Below are positions 26,557 through 34,013 of a stretch of DNA of 40,852 bases, piece by piece. The translations under genes and the position numbers were made by a program. Location of the stretch: NCBI RefSeq assembly GCF_007989105.1, contig NZ_BJVK01000016.1, positions 1-40,852 of the forward strand, given 5' to 3'. How positions within the stretch are numbered: position 1 is the stretch's first letter; each line of letters opens with the position of its first letter. The notes under the pieces were generated by a model. It worked only from the letters and a program-made list of their open reading frames with translations, was not told the DNA's origin and ran no database searches. Source of the stretch: Lentilactobacillus kefiri. GTDB lineage: Bacteria; Bacillota; Bacilli; Lactobacillales; Lactobacillaceae.

Positions 26557-27831
26557 GTGAAAAATCACGGATTATTTCAAAGCCTTGTGCAGGGCATGTT
26601 GGGGATAACGGTATTTATCGGGTTTTCGACAATCGGGGGATTGTTGAATGCCCATGCTGATTCTGCTGTTAATCATTATATTTATTCAAATCATTTGCAG
26701 CCGGCAAAGGTTACCAAATCCATCTGGAGCGGATTTCCAACCAATAAATATTCAAGCGGTAACCCCAACGGGGTGGTTGTCCATGAAACGGGGAATCCCA
26801 ATTCAACCATTTACGGCGAGATTGCCTATATGAAGAAAAATTACCAGAATGCTTTTGTGCATTCTTATGTGGATGCTTCTCGGGTTATTAACATTGCCAA
26901 TACCAATTATTTAGCCTGGGGATGTGGTTTCCCTGGAAATGGCAGGTTTATTCAATTTGAGCAGGTTGAGGTGCACAGTAAAGCGGCCTTTGCCAAAGAA
27001 GTCAATAATGCTGCCAACTATACTGCAGAATTGCTGCATCAATACAATTTACCTTTAAACAATGCCGTGAACGATGGCAAAGGAACGGTTTGGTCGCATA
27101 AAGCGGTTGCCCATTACCTTGGCGGTTCTGATCATGTCGATCCTGATGGCTATTATGCCAAGAGCGGGCAGAAATATTTTGGCCAGGCTTACACAATGAA
27201 CGATTTTTATGCCCTGGTAAGGCACTATTATGCTGCTGATAGTACCAGTTCAAACGATGGTAATTCATCCGAGACCGGCAACCCACAGTTAACCAAAAAT
27301 ACCGTTACCAAGCCGGCGACAGTCAAATACCATCGTGGCCAGGGGAATGAAACGGCTGTTTTGAGTCAAAGCTTTTCCAGGTACCTGCTTTATAATCACA
27401 TTAAAAACGCCGGTTATAGCGCATTCAGCTACAGCTGGGCAAATGTACCGGTATATCCCGGACATAAGGTATACGTGGACGCTCGTGGCGTTAAACGTCC
27501 GGCAAACACGACCTGGTATCGAATTCGATTCAGCAAAGAGACAAATGCTCAGAGATACTGGGTTTACAGTCGGGCATTAAACTTTAACCCAGTGACCTTT
27601 GCCGATTCAAATCAGTCAATCACGATCAAGCAACCACAGTATGCTTTACGTAACCATGTCTATAACACCGCATCCTTATCACTGGTCACAGGTCATTCCA
27701 AAGATGTCTTAAATCAAAAGGTCAAAACAAATAAAAAAGCCGTTAAGTATCACACTAACGGCAGGACTATTTGGTACCGGTTTACATTGAACGGTCAAAA
27801 TCAATGGGTTTGTGCGCAAGCAATTAAATAA
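26557..27831 (+). CDS. Secreted N-acetylmuramoyl-L-alanine amidase with GW/SH3-like modules
   Basis: This 424-residue wall hydrolase is predicted to cut the bond between MurNAc and L-Ala. A signal peptide (about 1-31, HADS) precedes an Amidase_2 (PGRP-like) domain of about residues 60-225. Its Zn ligands fit VVHETGN, then VWSHKAVAHYLGGSDHVDPDGYY. A Ser/Asn-rich linker leads to two C-terminal repeats with YNH, TWYRI and QRYWV motifs, closely like those of the glucosaminidase at 22176. The start is GTG at 26557 with GGGGGAG (26543-26549) upstream. A shared wall-binding module suggests the enzymes are targeted to the same polymer, possibly teichoic acid. Confidence 0.87.
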   Translation: MKNHGLFQSLVQGMLGITVFIGFSTIGGLLNAHADSAVNHYIYSNHLQPAKVTKSIWSGFPTNKYSSGNPNGVVVHETGNPNSTIYGEIAYMKKNYQNAFVHSYVDASRVINIANTNYLAWGCGFPGNGRFIQFEQVEVHSKAAFAKEVNNAANYTAELLHQYNLPLNNAVNDGKGTVWSHKAVAHYLGGSDHVDPDGYYAKSGQKYFGQAYTMNDFYALVRHYYAADSTSSNDGNSSETGNPQLTKNTVTKPATVKYHRGQGNETAVLSQSFSRYLLYNHIKNAGYSAFSYSWANVPVYPGHKVYVDARGVKRPANTTWYRIRFSKETNAQRYWVYSRALNFNPVTFADSNQSITIKQPQYALRNHVYNTASLSLVTGHSKDVLNQKVKTNKKAVKYHTNGRTIWYRFTLNGQNQWVCAQAIK

Positions 27832-27840
27832 CGGATCAAA

Positions 27841-27886
27841 AAGGAGGCTGGGACAAAAGTTTATACTTTTGCCTCAGCCCCCTTTT
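27841..27886 (+). terminator. Terminator after amidase, part of a repeat-like block
   Basis: GGCTGGGACAAAAG (27846-27859) pairs with CTTTTGCCTCAGCC (27866-27879), with a few mismatches, and AAGG/CCTT extends it. CCTTTT follows. The GGCTGGGACAAAA core is a motif I associate with recurrent intergenic hairpins in lactobacilli. Confidence 0.75.
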
Positions 27887-27930
27887 CTGGTAATGTCATA
27901 TTATTTTGCTAAAACGTGCAACAATCGGCT

Positions 27931-28008
27931 GATCCCGGCCATTTAAGAGCATAAATCAATCATTCCAAACCCAGGAATAATCGATTTATGCTCTTAAATT
28001 CTGGGATC
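27931..28008. repeat. Long near-perfect palindrome, possible dispersed intergenic repeat
   Basis: The 17 bases at 27941-27957 (from ATTTAAG to AAATC) are exactly complementary to 27983-27999. GATCCCGG (27931-27938) pairs with CTGGGATC (28001-28008) outside a 2-base mismatch. ATTCC/GGAAT (27962-27966, 27974-27978) forms an inner hairpin. No T-run follows on either strand, so it is not an ordinary terminator. Outer ends of the block (GAGGCTGGGACAAAAG at 27845 and CTTTTGTTCCACTCTC at 28017) are imperfect inverted repeats of each other, as in a small non-coding element. Confidence 0.6.
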
Positions 28009-28041
28009 AAAACGCCTTTTGTTCCACTCTCTTTTCGTTTA

Positions 28042-28350
28042 TTAAAGATTAATTTCTGATGGGGTTGCGATTATTTGGCGATCACCGCTGTCATAGACAA
28101 CCAATGATTTTGGATAGCCATTATCGTATGGATAAGGGGAGTCAAAGGTGGCAACAAGCTCGTTACCTTGAATAAAATCATAGGAAAGCTTGCCATCATT
28201 ATTAACTAAATTGAATGTGATTAAATTAGATAATTGGAAGACTCCCTGCAAATCGTTGTCAATGATGTACCAAACATTGTCGATGGCTTCATCTGGCAAT
28301 GATGAGACGATTGAGTAACTGGCAAATCGGGATTCATTTGGATTAAACAT
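28042..28350 (-). CDS. Hypothetical protein, 102 residues (possibly DUF960-like)
   Basis: This is a small acidic soluble protein with pattern RFASYSIVSSLPDEAIDNVWYIIDNDLQGVF, then a beta-rich half ending DRQIIATPSEI. Length and layout recall DUF960-type proteins of Firmicutes, but I cannot confirm that family. There is no signal or membrane segment. The ATG at 28350 has AAGGTG about 7 bases upstream. It lies downstream of licD on the same strand, with a 74-base gap, and no neighbour suggests a function. Confidence 0.6.
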   Translation of the reverse strand: MFNPNESRFASYSIVSSLPDEAIDNVWYIIDNDLQGVFQLSNLITFNLVNNDGKLSYDFIQGNELVATFDSPYPYDNGYPKSLVVYDSGDRQIIATPSEINL

Positions 28351-28424
28351 TCATAGCACCTTCATTTCTACATTGCTTAACGTATGTAACCTACCAAAAA
28401 AATTAGGCTAATGCAAGTAATTAG

Positions 28425-29249
28425 TTATAGTTCAAACTCTTGGTTATCGGTAATCAGACGGACAATATGCTTCTCTGTTCTGGCATTTTCCGGTGGTAAT
28501 TCCATATAGTGACCATAGATTCTTGTTAAAATTGTATCATAATCTGCCGGTACAGGAATATGGGTATCTTCAAATGGTAAGTCAATCATGTCGTTTAATT
28601 GATCAAGATTTAAAATCTCTTTTTCATATGAATACTGTGACGCAAGATTTTTAACATTCATCAAAGCCGGTTTATCATTGTACATCCTCATGATTTCTTC
28701 CCGATCTTTTTTATAGTCATCGGCTGTTTCCACTTGAGCTTCAGAGAGGGGATTTTGAAATTTCCTAATTGGATTATCAATAATATTATACCGTAATTTC
28801 AGGTATATTCGGCTATCCAGTCTTCGAATATCCAGAATTTGGCGACGTTGTCTGGCCGTAGAGTCGGGAATCTTGTCCAAAGGGAAGATATCCAGGAACA
28901 CGCCTTTTCGAGCATTGTTAACATTGTTCTTTTCTTCGATAAACGTGTTTCGATCCAGCAGTTTCGCATAACTCAGGGCATAATTGTCATCTGTCCACGG
29001 GGTCTGCAGAAAATAATGGGTGGGCTCCAATTCCTTTTTGGCGACTTTCAAGAAATGGTCATAGTCGCTTCTTACCATCCCGACATCCATGTCATCATCC
29101 CATGGAATAAAGCCTTGGTGACGAACGGCACCGAGCATTGTGCCACCCATTGCAAAGTAATTAATATGATGTCGATTGGCGATGTGGGCAAATTCTTTAA
29201 AAATATTGAGTTCAATGTGGTGAATTAACGTAACAACTTCATCGGCCAT
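28425..29249 (-). CDS. LicD family phosphotransferase-like protein
   Basis: This 274-residue cytoplasmic protein has the LicD signature GGTMLGAVRHQGFIPWDDDMDVGM at about residues 35-58, a nucleotidyltransferase-like fold with paired acidic residues. LicD proteins add phosphorylcholine or related groups to teichoic acids or other glycans. No choline uptake or activation genes (licA-C) are here, so the transferred group is not known. The ATG at 29249 has AAAAGGA about 9 bases upstream; an earlier TTG overlaps that site. It sits in a region of wall-related genes (tagH, amidase) and is divergent from a MarR regulator. Confidence 0.85.
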   Translation of the reverse strand: MADEVVTLIHHIELNIFKEFAHIANRHHINYFAMGGTMLGAVRHQGFIPWDDDMDVGMVRSDYDHFLKVAKKELEPTHYFLQTPWTDDNYALSYAKLLDRNTFIEEKNNVNNARKGVFLDIFPLDKIPDSTARQRRQILDIRRLDSRIYLKLRYNIIDNPIRKFQNPLSEAQVETADDYKKDREEIMRMYNDKPALMNVKNLASQYSYEKEILNLDQLNDMIDLPFEDTHIPVPADYDTILTRIYGHYMELPPENARTEKHIVRLITDNQEFEL

Positions 29250-29323
29250 AAGTATCAATCCTTTTCTATTATGTAATAATTATAAAGCATAAACCCGCTA
29301 TACGATAAAGTTAATCCATTTAG

Positions 29324-29352
29324 TTGCGACACTGCTCACTAAAATATATAAT
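29324..29352 (+). promoter_or_regulatory. Promoter of the MarR gene
   Basis: TTGCGA (29324-29329), 17 bases, then TATAAT (29347-29352). It lies in the divergent gap with licD, so the MarR protein could bind here to control itself. Confidence 0.75.
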
Positions 29353-29397
29353 TAAGGTGATATAAGTTTCAATAATTAAAGGGGAATGGTGACAGAT

Positions 29398-29856
29398 ATG
29401 AGCAAAACAAATCAGGAATTATTAAAAGAGGCAATTGATGTTTATTTGTCGTCGCTTAAATACTTAGATAATTTTGTTTCCGAGCCGGCAACGAAGTATG
29501 GGCTTTCTTTTGAACAATACTTAATTTTGCATACGATTGCCGAAAAAGAAAATGTTTCATTGATGGATATTGCCAGTGAACGACGGGTTACACGTAGCGC
29601 AATTTCACGACAAATCAAAGTTTTATTACAGCACGATTATATTTTTCAAAAGCCTGCTGAAAGTGATCGTCGCAGATTATATTTACACCTCACACCAGCT
29701 GGTGAGAAGACGGAAAAGCACGTTGATGATCTGATTACTAAACGATTTGACAGCTGGATCAGTCGTTATGGGGATGACAAAGTTCGAGCAATTCTTCAGT
29801 TTATCAAAGAATTTGCGGCTGAAGAAATGAACAGTAAAGATTACCAACAAAAATAA
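29398..29856 (+). CDS. MarR-family transcriptional regulator
   Basis: This 152-residue winged-helix DNA-binding protein has helices at both ends for dimerisation. The recognition region is VSLMDIASERRVTRSAISRQIKVLLQHDYI, followed by the wing SDRRRLYLHLTPAGEK, which is strongly MarR-like. The start could be ATG 29398, GTG 29389 or ATG 29386; AAAGGGG (29378-29384) and GGTGA (29388-29392) both lie near. I chose 29398. The gene is followed by a terminator-like hairpin and then a YdcF-like membrane protein. Its ligand and targets cannot be read here; the divergent licD and itself are the natural candidates. Confidence 0.88.
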   Translation: MSKTNQELLKEAIDVYLSSLKYLDNFVSEPATKYGLSFEQYLILHTIAEKENVSLMDIASERRVTRSAISRQIKVLLQHDYIFQKPAESDRRRLYLHLTPAGEKTEKHVDDLITKRFDSWISRYGDDKVRAILQFIKEFAAEEMNSKDYQQK

Positions 29857-29879
29857 TCAACTGGGTATAAGGATTCGGA

Positions 29880-29920
29880 CCGGGGCAAAACTGTGCGTTT
29901 TGCTGCCGGCTTTTATTTTG
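29880..29920 (+). terminator. Hairpin after the MarR gene
   Basis: GCAAAAC (29885-29891) pairs with GTTTTGC (29897-29903) around TGTGC, flanked by CCGG/CCGG, with CTTTTATTTTG after it. It probably reduces readthrough into the next gene. Confidence 0.7.
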
Positions 29921-29955
29921 CCGATTTATATTCAATCATAAAGGGGGCTTCAGAA

Positions 29956-31011
29956 ATGTGGATGTTGTCAGTGACTGGGATTGTCTTTGCAATTTTGACA
30001 ATCTTTTTAGGTACATATTTGATCAAAAATCGGAATTCGACGGTCATTGGCTGGTTGACGAATTTGGATTTACTGGCGTTGCTCGTCTTATTGACCCAGT
30101 CATTTGAGTTGATTGGTCAAAAGTATTACGCGTTGGTACTGGCAGTGGCTTTAATTGTCGTTGGGCTGGCCGTTATTTTAGGACTAATTTTGAGCTTTGT
30201 CTTTTTGTTTGTTAACGCGATCGTTGTTTGGCGAAAGGAAGGATACAGCCTAAGTGGTTCATTGACCTTAATTGCCGGAGTTGGCGTGGTACTGGTTGAT
30301 ATTTTGATCTTTTTCAATCCAATTAACGCGCCGGCGCCCATTCAGACTTTCATCATGACTTTTTTGACGATGTTGATCCTGTATATCTTGCTGACGGTTT
30401 GGAATACGATATCATCGATGCTCCTGTATCAGCTCTATTTTCCCCGCAACAATAAGGATTATATTATCATTTTAGGCGCCGGATTAATTGATGGGCATAA
30501 AGTTGGCCGATTACTTGGCGGCAGAATTAATAAAGGCATTGAATTTTATAATCACCAAATTCATAAAGCCAATAAACATGCCAAAATCATCTTATCCGGC
30601 GGTCAGGGTGGCGACGAGAAGGTCCCTGAGAGTGTCGCAATGAGGGATTATGCCTTGGAGCACGGTGCCAGACGGGCTGACATGATGGTGGAAACCAAGT
30701 CCATCAATACGTATCAAAACATGCAATTTTCCAAGAAAATCATTGAAGGAGACGCTAATTCCTCGCAGGTACGGGTCATTTTCGTGACCAGCAACTATCA
30801 TACGTTACGGGCTGGAATCCTGGCCCGTAAGGTTGGCATGAACGCTTTCGGAATTGGCTCAAAAACCCCGTTTTACTATTTACCCAATGCCGTGATTAGA
30901 GAGTATCTGGCATTTGTTGTGATGCATAAAAAGTTCCATCTGATGATGGTTGGTTTGATGTTAATTGCTGCGCTGGTGTCGGGAATCGGCGTTTGGCTTG
31001 GAATTATGTAA
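29956..31011 (+). CDS. YdcF-like (DUF218) membrane protein
   Basis: About 351 residues, with roughly five membrane helices in the first half and one or two at the C-terminus. Between them is a DUF218/YdcF domain: DYIIILGAGLIDGHKVGRLLGGRINKGIEFY, then KIILSGGQGGDEKVPESVAMRDYALEHG, then VIFVTSNYHTLRAGILARK. Family members include SanA and ElyC, linked to envelope integrity, but the biochemical role is unknown. The ATG at 29956 has AGGGGG (29942-29947) 8 bases upstream, better than an in-frame ATG at 29893 inside the hairpin. Confidence 0.85.
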   Translation: MWMLSVTGIVFAILTIFLGTYLIKNRNSTVIGWLTNLDLLALLVLLTQSFELIGQKYYALVLAVALIVVGLAVILGLILSFVFLFVNAIVVWRKEGYSLSGSLTLIAGVGVVLVDILIFFNPINAPAPIQTFIMTFLTMLILYILLTVWNTISSMLLYQLYFPRNNKDYIIILGAGLIDGHKVGRLLGGRINKGIEFYNHQIHKANKHAKIILSGGQGGDEKVPESVAMRDYALEHGARRADMMVETKSINTYQNMQFSKKIIEGDANSSQVRVIFVTSNYHTLRAGILARKVGMNAFGIGSKTPFYYLPNAVIREYLAFVVMHKKFHLMMVGLMLIAALVSGIGVWLGIM

Positions 31012-31025
31012 TTTTAGATGATCTG

Positions 31026-31054
31026 GAGTCGACTGATTAGTCGGCTCTTTTTTT
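31026..31054 (+). terminator. Terminator after the YdcF-like gene
   Basis: GAGTCGACT (31026-31034) pairs with AGTCGGCTC (31039-31047), one mismatch, around GATT, followed by seven T. Confidence 0.85.
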
Positions 31055-31189
31055 ATATATGGGGTCAGATGCCTGTTTTATGGCTGAATTCCGTGTTTTT
31101 CAGATTGCCCGGCGAATCTTCATATTCTTTTCTATCTTTCTTCACATCTTATTCACACAATAAGTTATCGGTTATTGTAGAATATAAAT

Positions 31190-31205
31190 ATAGCAAAAAA
31201 GCTAT
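31190..31205. repeat. Small inverted repeat in the leader of the stress operon
   Basis: ATAGC and GCTAT flank six bases of mostly A, between a possible -10 (TAGAAT 31178-31183) and the ribosome site of the first gene. It may be an operator; no known regulator is recognised. No well-spaced -35 was found. Confidence 0.35.
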
Positions 31206-31242
31206 TAATCCGAAAATACTATTTACAGAAAGGATGATTATC

Positions 31243-31494
31243 ATGTTTAGTTTACTCTGGACTCTTATCATTGGCGGACTGATTGGTGCCCTTGCAGGAG
31301 CGATTGTTAGCCGTGACATGCCCATGGGATGGATTGGTAACATAGTTGGTGGCCTGATAGGTGCGTGGCTTGGAGAGGCAATATTTGGTTCCTGGGGGCC
31401 ACAACTGGCAGGGATGGCAATCTTACCGGCAATTGTTGGTGCAGTTATCCTGGTCCTGGTCGTTTCGATGGTCACTCGAGGGCTTGCGAGTTAA
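31243..31494 (+). CDS. GlsB/YeaQ/YmgE family stress-response membrane protein
   Basis: This 83-residue very hydrophobic protein has three membrane segments. It carries the Gly-rich patterns IIGGLIGALAGAI and WIGNIVGGLIGAWLGEAIFG typical of the transglycosylase-associated (GlsB) family. The start is ATG 31243 with AAAGGATG (31229-31236) upstream; the longer open frame before it has no site and contains the terminator region. It heads an operon with amaP, DUF2273 and two asp23 genes. Its exact function is unknown; such clusters respond to alkaline and envelope stress. Confidence 0.88.
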   Translation: MFSLLWTLIIGGLIGALAGAIVSRDMPMGWIGNIVGGLIGAWLGEAIFGSWGPQLAGMAILPAIVGAVILVLVVSMVTRGLAS

Positions 31495-31524
31495 GTTACC
31501 TCTTTGCTGAAAGGAGGTCGCAAA

Positions 31525-32091
31525 GTGAATAAGTTTACAAAACTTCTTATATGGATTGTCGGCCTGGTTGGAATTGCCCAATCAATTTGGCTGGTTGGCC
31601 TGGTTGTCCCGATTGACCATTTATCATCAACGGTCAATAAGACGGTACAAACGGGAACACCTTGGATCTTGGTAACTGCAGTTACCATTGCGGCGATTGT
31701 GATTCTGGTTAGTATCATTATGATTTTAACCGCAATCTTTTCACCCCAAAAAGCAGACCAGTTGAGGTTTAAATCTCCCAATGGCCGTTTGAGTATTTCC
31801 AAAGCCGCTGTCGAAAAGATTTTACAAACCAGCATTATGGAAAAGGGCAATGTCAACGATGTCAAAGTGAAGATGCAACTGCACACAAAAAACCGGGTTG
31901 CCCGTGTCAATGTCACTGCGGTTGATAAAATGAATCAGGATTTAGTTAAAGTGGGTGAAGACATCCAAACAATTGTCGCAGAAAAAGTGCAACAGTTGAT
32001 GGATGTTGAGGTTAAAAAGGTTCGGGTTAAAGTGACCCCTTTTGACGCTTCGTCAAATCGGCAGAAAGCCGGCCGCCCACGAGTAGTCTAG
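31525..32091 (+). CDS. amaP: Alkaline shock response membrane anchor protein AmaP
   Basis: This 188-residue protein has two N-terminal membrane helices (about 5-30 and 52-78) and a cytoplasmic Asp23-like domain. AmaP ties Asp23 to the membrane in Staphylococcus, and the two Asp23-type genes downstream fit that role. The start is GTG 31525 with AAAGGAGG (31510-31517) 7 bases upstream. Its stop codon overlaps the ribosome site of the next gene, suggesting translational coupling. Confidence 0.88.
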   Translation: MNKFTKLLIWIVGLVGIAQSIWLVGLVVPIDHLSSTVNKTVQTGTPWILVTAVTIAAIVILVSIIMILTAIFSPQKADQLRFKSPNGRLSISKAAVEKILQTSIMEKGNVNDVKVKMQLHTKNRVARVNVTAVDKMNQDLVKVGEDIQTIVAEKVQQLMDVEVKKVRVKVTPFDASSNRQKAGRPRVV

Positions 32092-32104
32092 GAGGTGGAT
32101 GTCT

Positions 32105-32287
32105 ATGAACACGATAATGTATGGTGCCATCTTCGGTATGATCTGTGGTGTGGTCTGGGTCTTTGGTGGCCTTAGCGGCATGTTGATCGTGCTGACATTA
32201 ACCTTGGTTGGTGCATTAATTGGCGCTGTCATCTGGAAATTTGGCGGAATCAAAAGTCTCATCAGCCAATTAGTGAGTGATGATTAA
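32105..32287 (+). CDS. DUF2273 small membrane protein
   Basis: This 60-residue protein has two membrane helices with Gly-rich patterns (YGAIFGMICGVVWVFGGLSGM and VGALIGAVIWKFGG). DUF2273 proteins regularly sit between amaP and asp23, as here. The ATG at 32105 is preferred, because GGAGGTGG starts at 32091; ATG 32099 is too close. The function is unknown, probably in membrane placement of Asp23. Confidence 0.85.
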   Translation: MNTIMYGAIFGMICGVVWVFGGLSGMLIVLTLTLVGALIGAVIWKFGGIKSLISQLVSDD

Positions 32288-32310
32288 GCAAATCAATTAC
32301 AGGAAGCGAG

Positions 32311-32751
32311 ATGACTGCAATGGATGCAACAGTTAACAAACCAGAATTAAACAAAACCCTGACTTTTGAAAATTCAGTGATTGAAAAGATTGCCGGACTG
32401 GTATCGAGAAACGTGGAAGGTGTTTTATCACTGGACGGTGGCATGATGAGTGAACTGGCGGATCGATTCTCCAAAACGACAGATCCAACCAAAGGCATTG
32501 ATGCCGAAGTTGGTGAAAAACAGGTTGCATTGGACATGGAAGCCACCATTGAATATGGTGCGGATGCCCGCCAAATCTTTGAAGAAATCTGCAGCCGAAC
32601 GCAAAAAGCGATTAAGAATTACACTGGTTTGGACGTCGTTGAAATTAATTTAAATATTAATGATGTCCTGACAAAAAAAGAGTGGGAACAGCAGAGCGCA
32701 CGTAAAAAAGATGACATCGCAAACACTGTCAACGACGACAGAGTTAAGTAG
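32311..32751 (+). CDS. Asp23/Gls24 family envelope stress protein (first copy)
   Basis: This is a cytoplasmic, membrane-associated protein of 146 residues. The family core is clear: LTFENSVIEKIAGLVSRNVEGVLSLDGG, then VALDMEATIEYGADARQIFEEICSRTQKAI, then GLDVVEINLNINDVLTKKEW. The start is ATG 32311 with AGGAAG upstream; ATG 32320 is possible. It is followed 18 bases later by a second copy. Loss of Asp23 in Staphylococcus causes cell-wall stress responses. Confidence 0.9.
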   Translation: MTAMDATVNKPELNKTLTFENSVIEKIAGLVSRNVEGVLSLDGGMMSELADRFSKTTDPTKGIDAEVGEKQVALDMEATIEYGADARQIFEEICSRTQKAIKNYTGLDVVEINLNINDVLTKKEWEQQSARKKDDIANTVNDDRVK

Positions 32752-32769
32752 CCAATGGAGGAAAAAACG

Positions 32770-33180
32770 ATGACACAAGAAAACAACAACAGCGTAGAAA
32801 CTGTATTGACTTATGAAGATGATGTATTAACAAAGATTGTCGGCAACACTGTTCGTGACGTGGATGGGGTATTATCACTTGAAGGTGGCTTGATTGATTC
32901 TGTCACTGATAAATTTAGTGATGAAACCGACCCATCCATGGGGGTGAAGGTAGATTTAGACAACGATGACAAAGAGGTCAAAATTTCCATGGATGCAATC
33001 CTGGAATATGGCAAGTCAATCCCACTGGTATTCAAAAAGATTATTTCTAAATTAAGCCAAACAATTTCTGATATGACTGATTTGAAACCAACCGAAATAA
33101 AGATCAACGTGAAGGATTTGCAAACCCGTGAAGAATTCATGAAGAAGAACAGTAAGGGGGACAAGAAGAAAGACAAATAG
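32770..33180 (+). CDS. Asp23/Gls24 family envelope stress protein (second copy)
   Basis: This 136-residue paralogue of the preceding gene shares the same core (TYEDDVLTKIVGNTVRDVDGVLSLEGG, SMDAILEYGKSIPLVFKKIISKLSQTI and PTEIKINVKDLQTREEF) but has diverged strongly. It ends in a Lys-rich tail that could touch membrane lipids or nucleic acid. The ATG 32770 is preferred, because GGAGG (32757-32761) lies 8 bases ahead; ATG 32755 overlaps the site. It is last in the operon, before a strong terminator. Confidence 0.9.
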   Translation: MTQENNNSVETVLTYEDDVLTKIVGNTVRDVDGVLSLEGGLIDSVTDKFSDETDPSMGVKVDLDNDDKEVKISMDAILEYGKSIPLVFKKIISKLSQTISDMTDLKPTEIKINVKDLQTREEFMKKNSKGDKKKDK

Positions 33181-33199
33181 TGAATTTGAAGCCCATAAC

Positions 33200-33246
33200 G
33201 AAAAGCACCCTTGGTAACCATATTTGGTTATCAGGGGTGTTTTCAT
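33200..33246 (+). terminator. Strong terminator after the Asp23 operon
   Basis: GAAAAGCACCC (33200-33210) pairs with GGGGTGTTTTC (33234-33244), and TTGGTAACCA with TTGGTTATCA extends it, giving about 20 base pairs around a 3-base loop. Confidence 0.85.
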
Positions 33247-33281
33247 GTGGGCATTTTCGTGAAAGGTAGATTGATTCAAAA

Positions 33282-33309
33282 TAAAAGGACTGACCTTTGT
33301 CAGTCCTTT
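33282..33309 (-). terminator. Terminator of the small minus-strand operon
   Basis: AAAGGACTGAC (33284-33294) pairs with GTCAGTCCTTT (33299-33309). On the minus strand TTTTATTTTG follows. The stem contains the stop codon of the small membrane protein gene. Confidence 0.8.
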
Positions 33310-33485
33310 AGATGATGCTGATTGCGTGATTGATTGCGATCAAGAATCTTTTTGATGGTCAACATAATCGTTGCCAAAATCGCTATGACCGCCAGGGTAA
33401 TGGCAAATGGACGATTATTGGTTAAAATCATTAAGATCAGACCAATTGCAATTGTCACGACCATTGATGCGTCAAAATGTGACAT
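33300..33485 (-). CDS. Small hypothetical membrane protein, 61 residues
   Basis: Two membrane helices (MVVTIAIGLILMIL and FAITLAVIAILATIMLTI) are joined by a short NNRPF turn, and a basic Asn/Arg/His-rich tail follows. I recognise no family. The ATG at 33485 has GAGG about 8 bases upstream. It follows the unknown gene at 33503 by 17 bases, so the two are probably cotranscribed and share the terminator. Confidence 0.7.
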   Translation of the reverse strand: MSHFDASMVVTIAIGLILMILTNNRPFAITLAVIAILATIMLTIKKILDRNQSRNQHHLKD

Positions 33486-33502
33486 TTTCCACACCTCGCA
33501 AA

Positions 33503-33865
33503 TTAAGCCATTGCTTCGTCTTCCTCAAGTTCCAGCCAGAGTGCCAGAGCAGTTGGGTTGAAATCGGGCCAACTCGAAATATGCTCGTATCCACGTGCCA
33601 ATAAAGAGCTTTCTTTACGCTTCTTCAAGTCGTCGAAAACACTCAATGCAAACACGTTATCTTCAAGGTCGGTAATCACAGTGCCGATCTTGTGCTGCCA
33701 TTCAGCAACCAAGTCTTGGTAGATCAATAGTTTCCGAGCATTCTTAATTGTAAAGTCCACCCCTTGATCACGCAGGGTTTGCTTGTAATCTTCATATTCC
33801 TGTAAGACTGATTCTTTTGCGGTTTCCCACTGGTCGTTATTGTATCTGGATACTTTATTAGCCAT
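33503..33865 (-). CDS. Hypothetical soluble protein, 120 residues
   Basis: This charged, largely helical protein (WETAKESVLQEYEDYKQTLRDQG, ARKLLIYQDLVAEWQHKIGTVI) has an acidic C-terminus (LELEEDEAMA). There is no signal, membrane helix or recognised motif. The ATG at 33865 has CAGGAGG 8 bases upstream, an excellent site, so it is very likely a real gene. It pairs with the small membrane protein downstream. Confidence 0.7.
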   Translation of the reverse strand: MANKVSRYNNDQWETAKESVLQEYEDYKQTLRDQGVDFTIKNARKLLIYQDLVAEWQHKIGTVITDLEDNVFALSVFDDLKKRKESSLLARGYEHISSWPDFNPTALALWLELEEDEAMA

Positions 33866-33905
33866 TGTCGTTCCTCCTGAGTCCAAAATATTTTTGAAAC
33901 GTCAA

Positions 33906-33941
33906 GAAGATGGTCATAAAATTATTATTTATGCCATCTTC
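33906..33941. repeat. Strong stem-loop between two minus-strand genes
   Basis: GAAGATGG (33906-33913) pairs with CCATCTTC (33934-33941), and CATAAA/TTTATG continues the stem after one bulged T, around a 7-base AT loop. No T-run follows on either strand, so it is a poor terminator. It could be an mRNA processing site or an operator for the gene starting at 33865. Confidence 0.5.
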
Positions 33942-34013
33942 ACACAAAAATATATTTTGTCTACTGAAGAACATTAAACACTAAAATTGGATATTTTGCA
34001 AAATCAAATTTGG

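Noticed and set aside
27931-28008. Terminator for the convergent genes
   Set aside because: Neither side of this palindrome has a T-run, and the amidase already has a terminator at 27841-27886. It is reported as a repeat instead.
31018-31242. Longer N-terminus for the GlsB-like protein
   Set aside because: The extra 75 codons cover the preceding terminator and promoter region, and the ribosome site points to ATG 31243.
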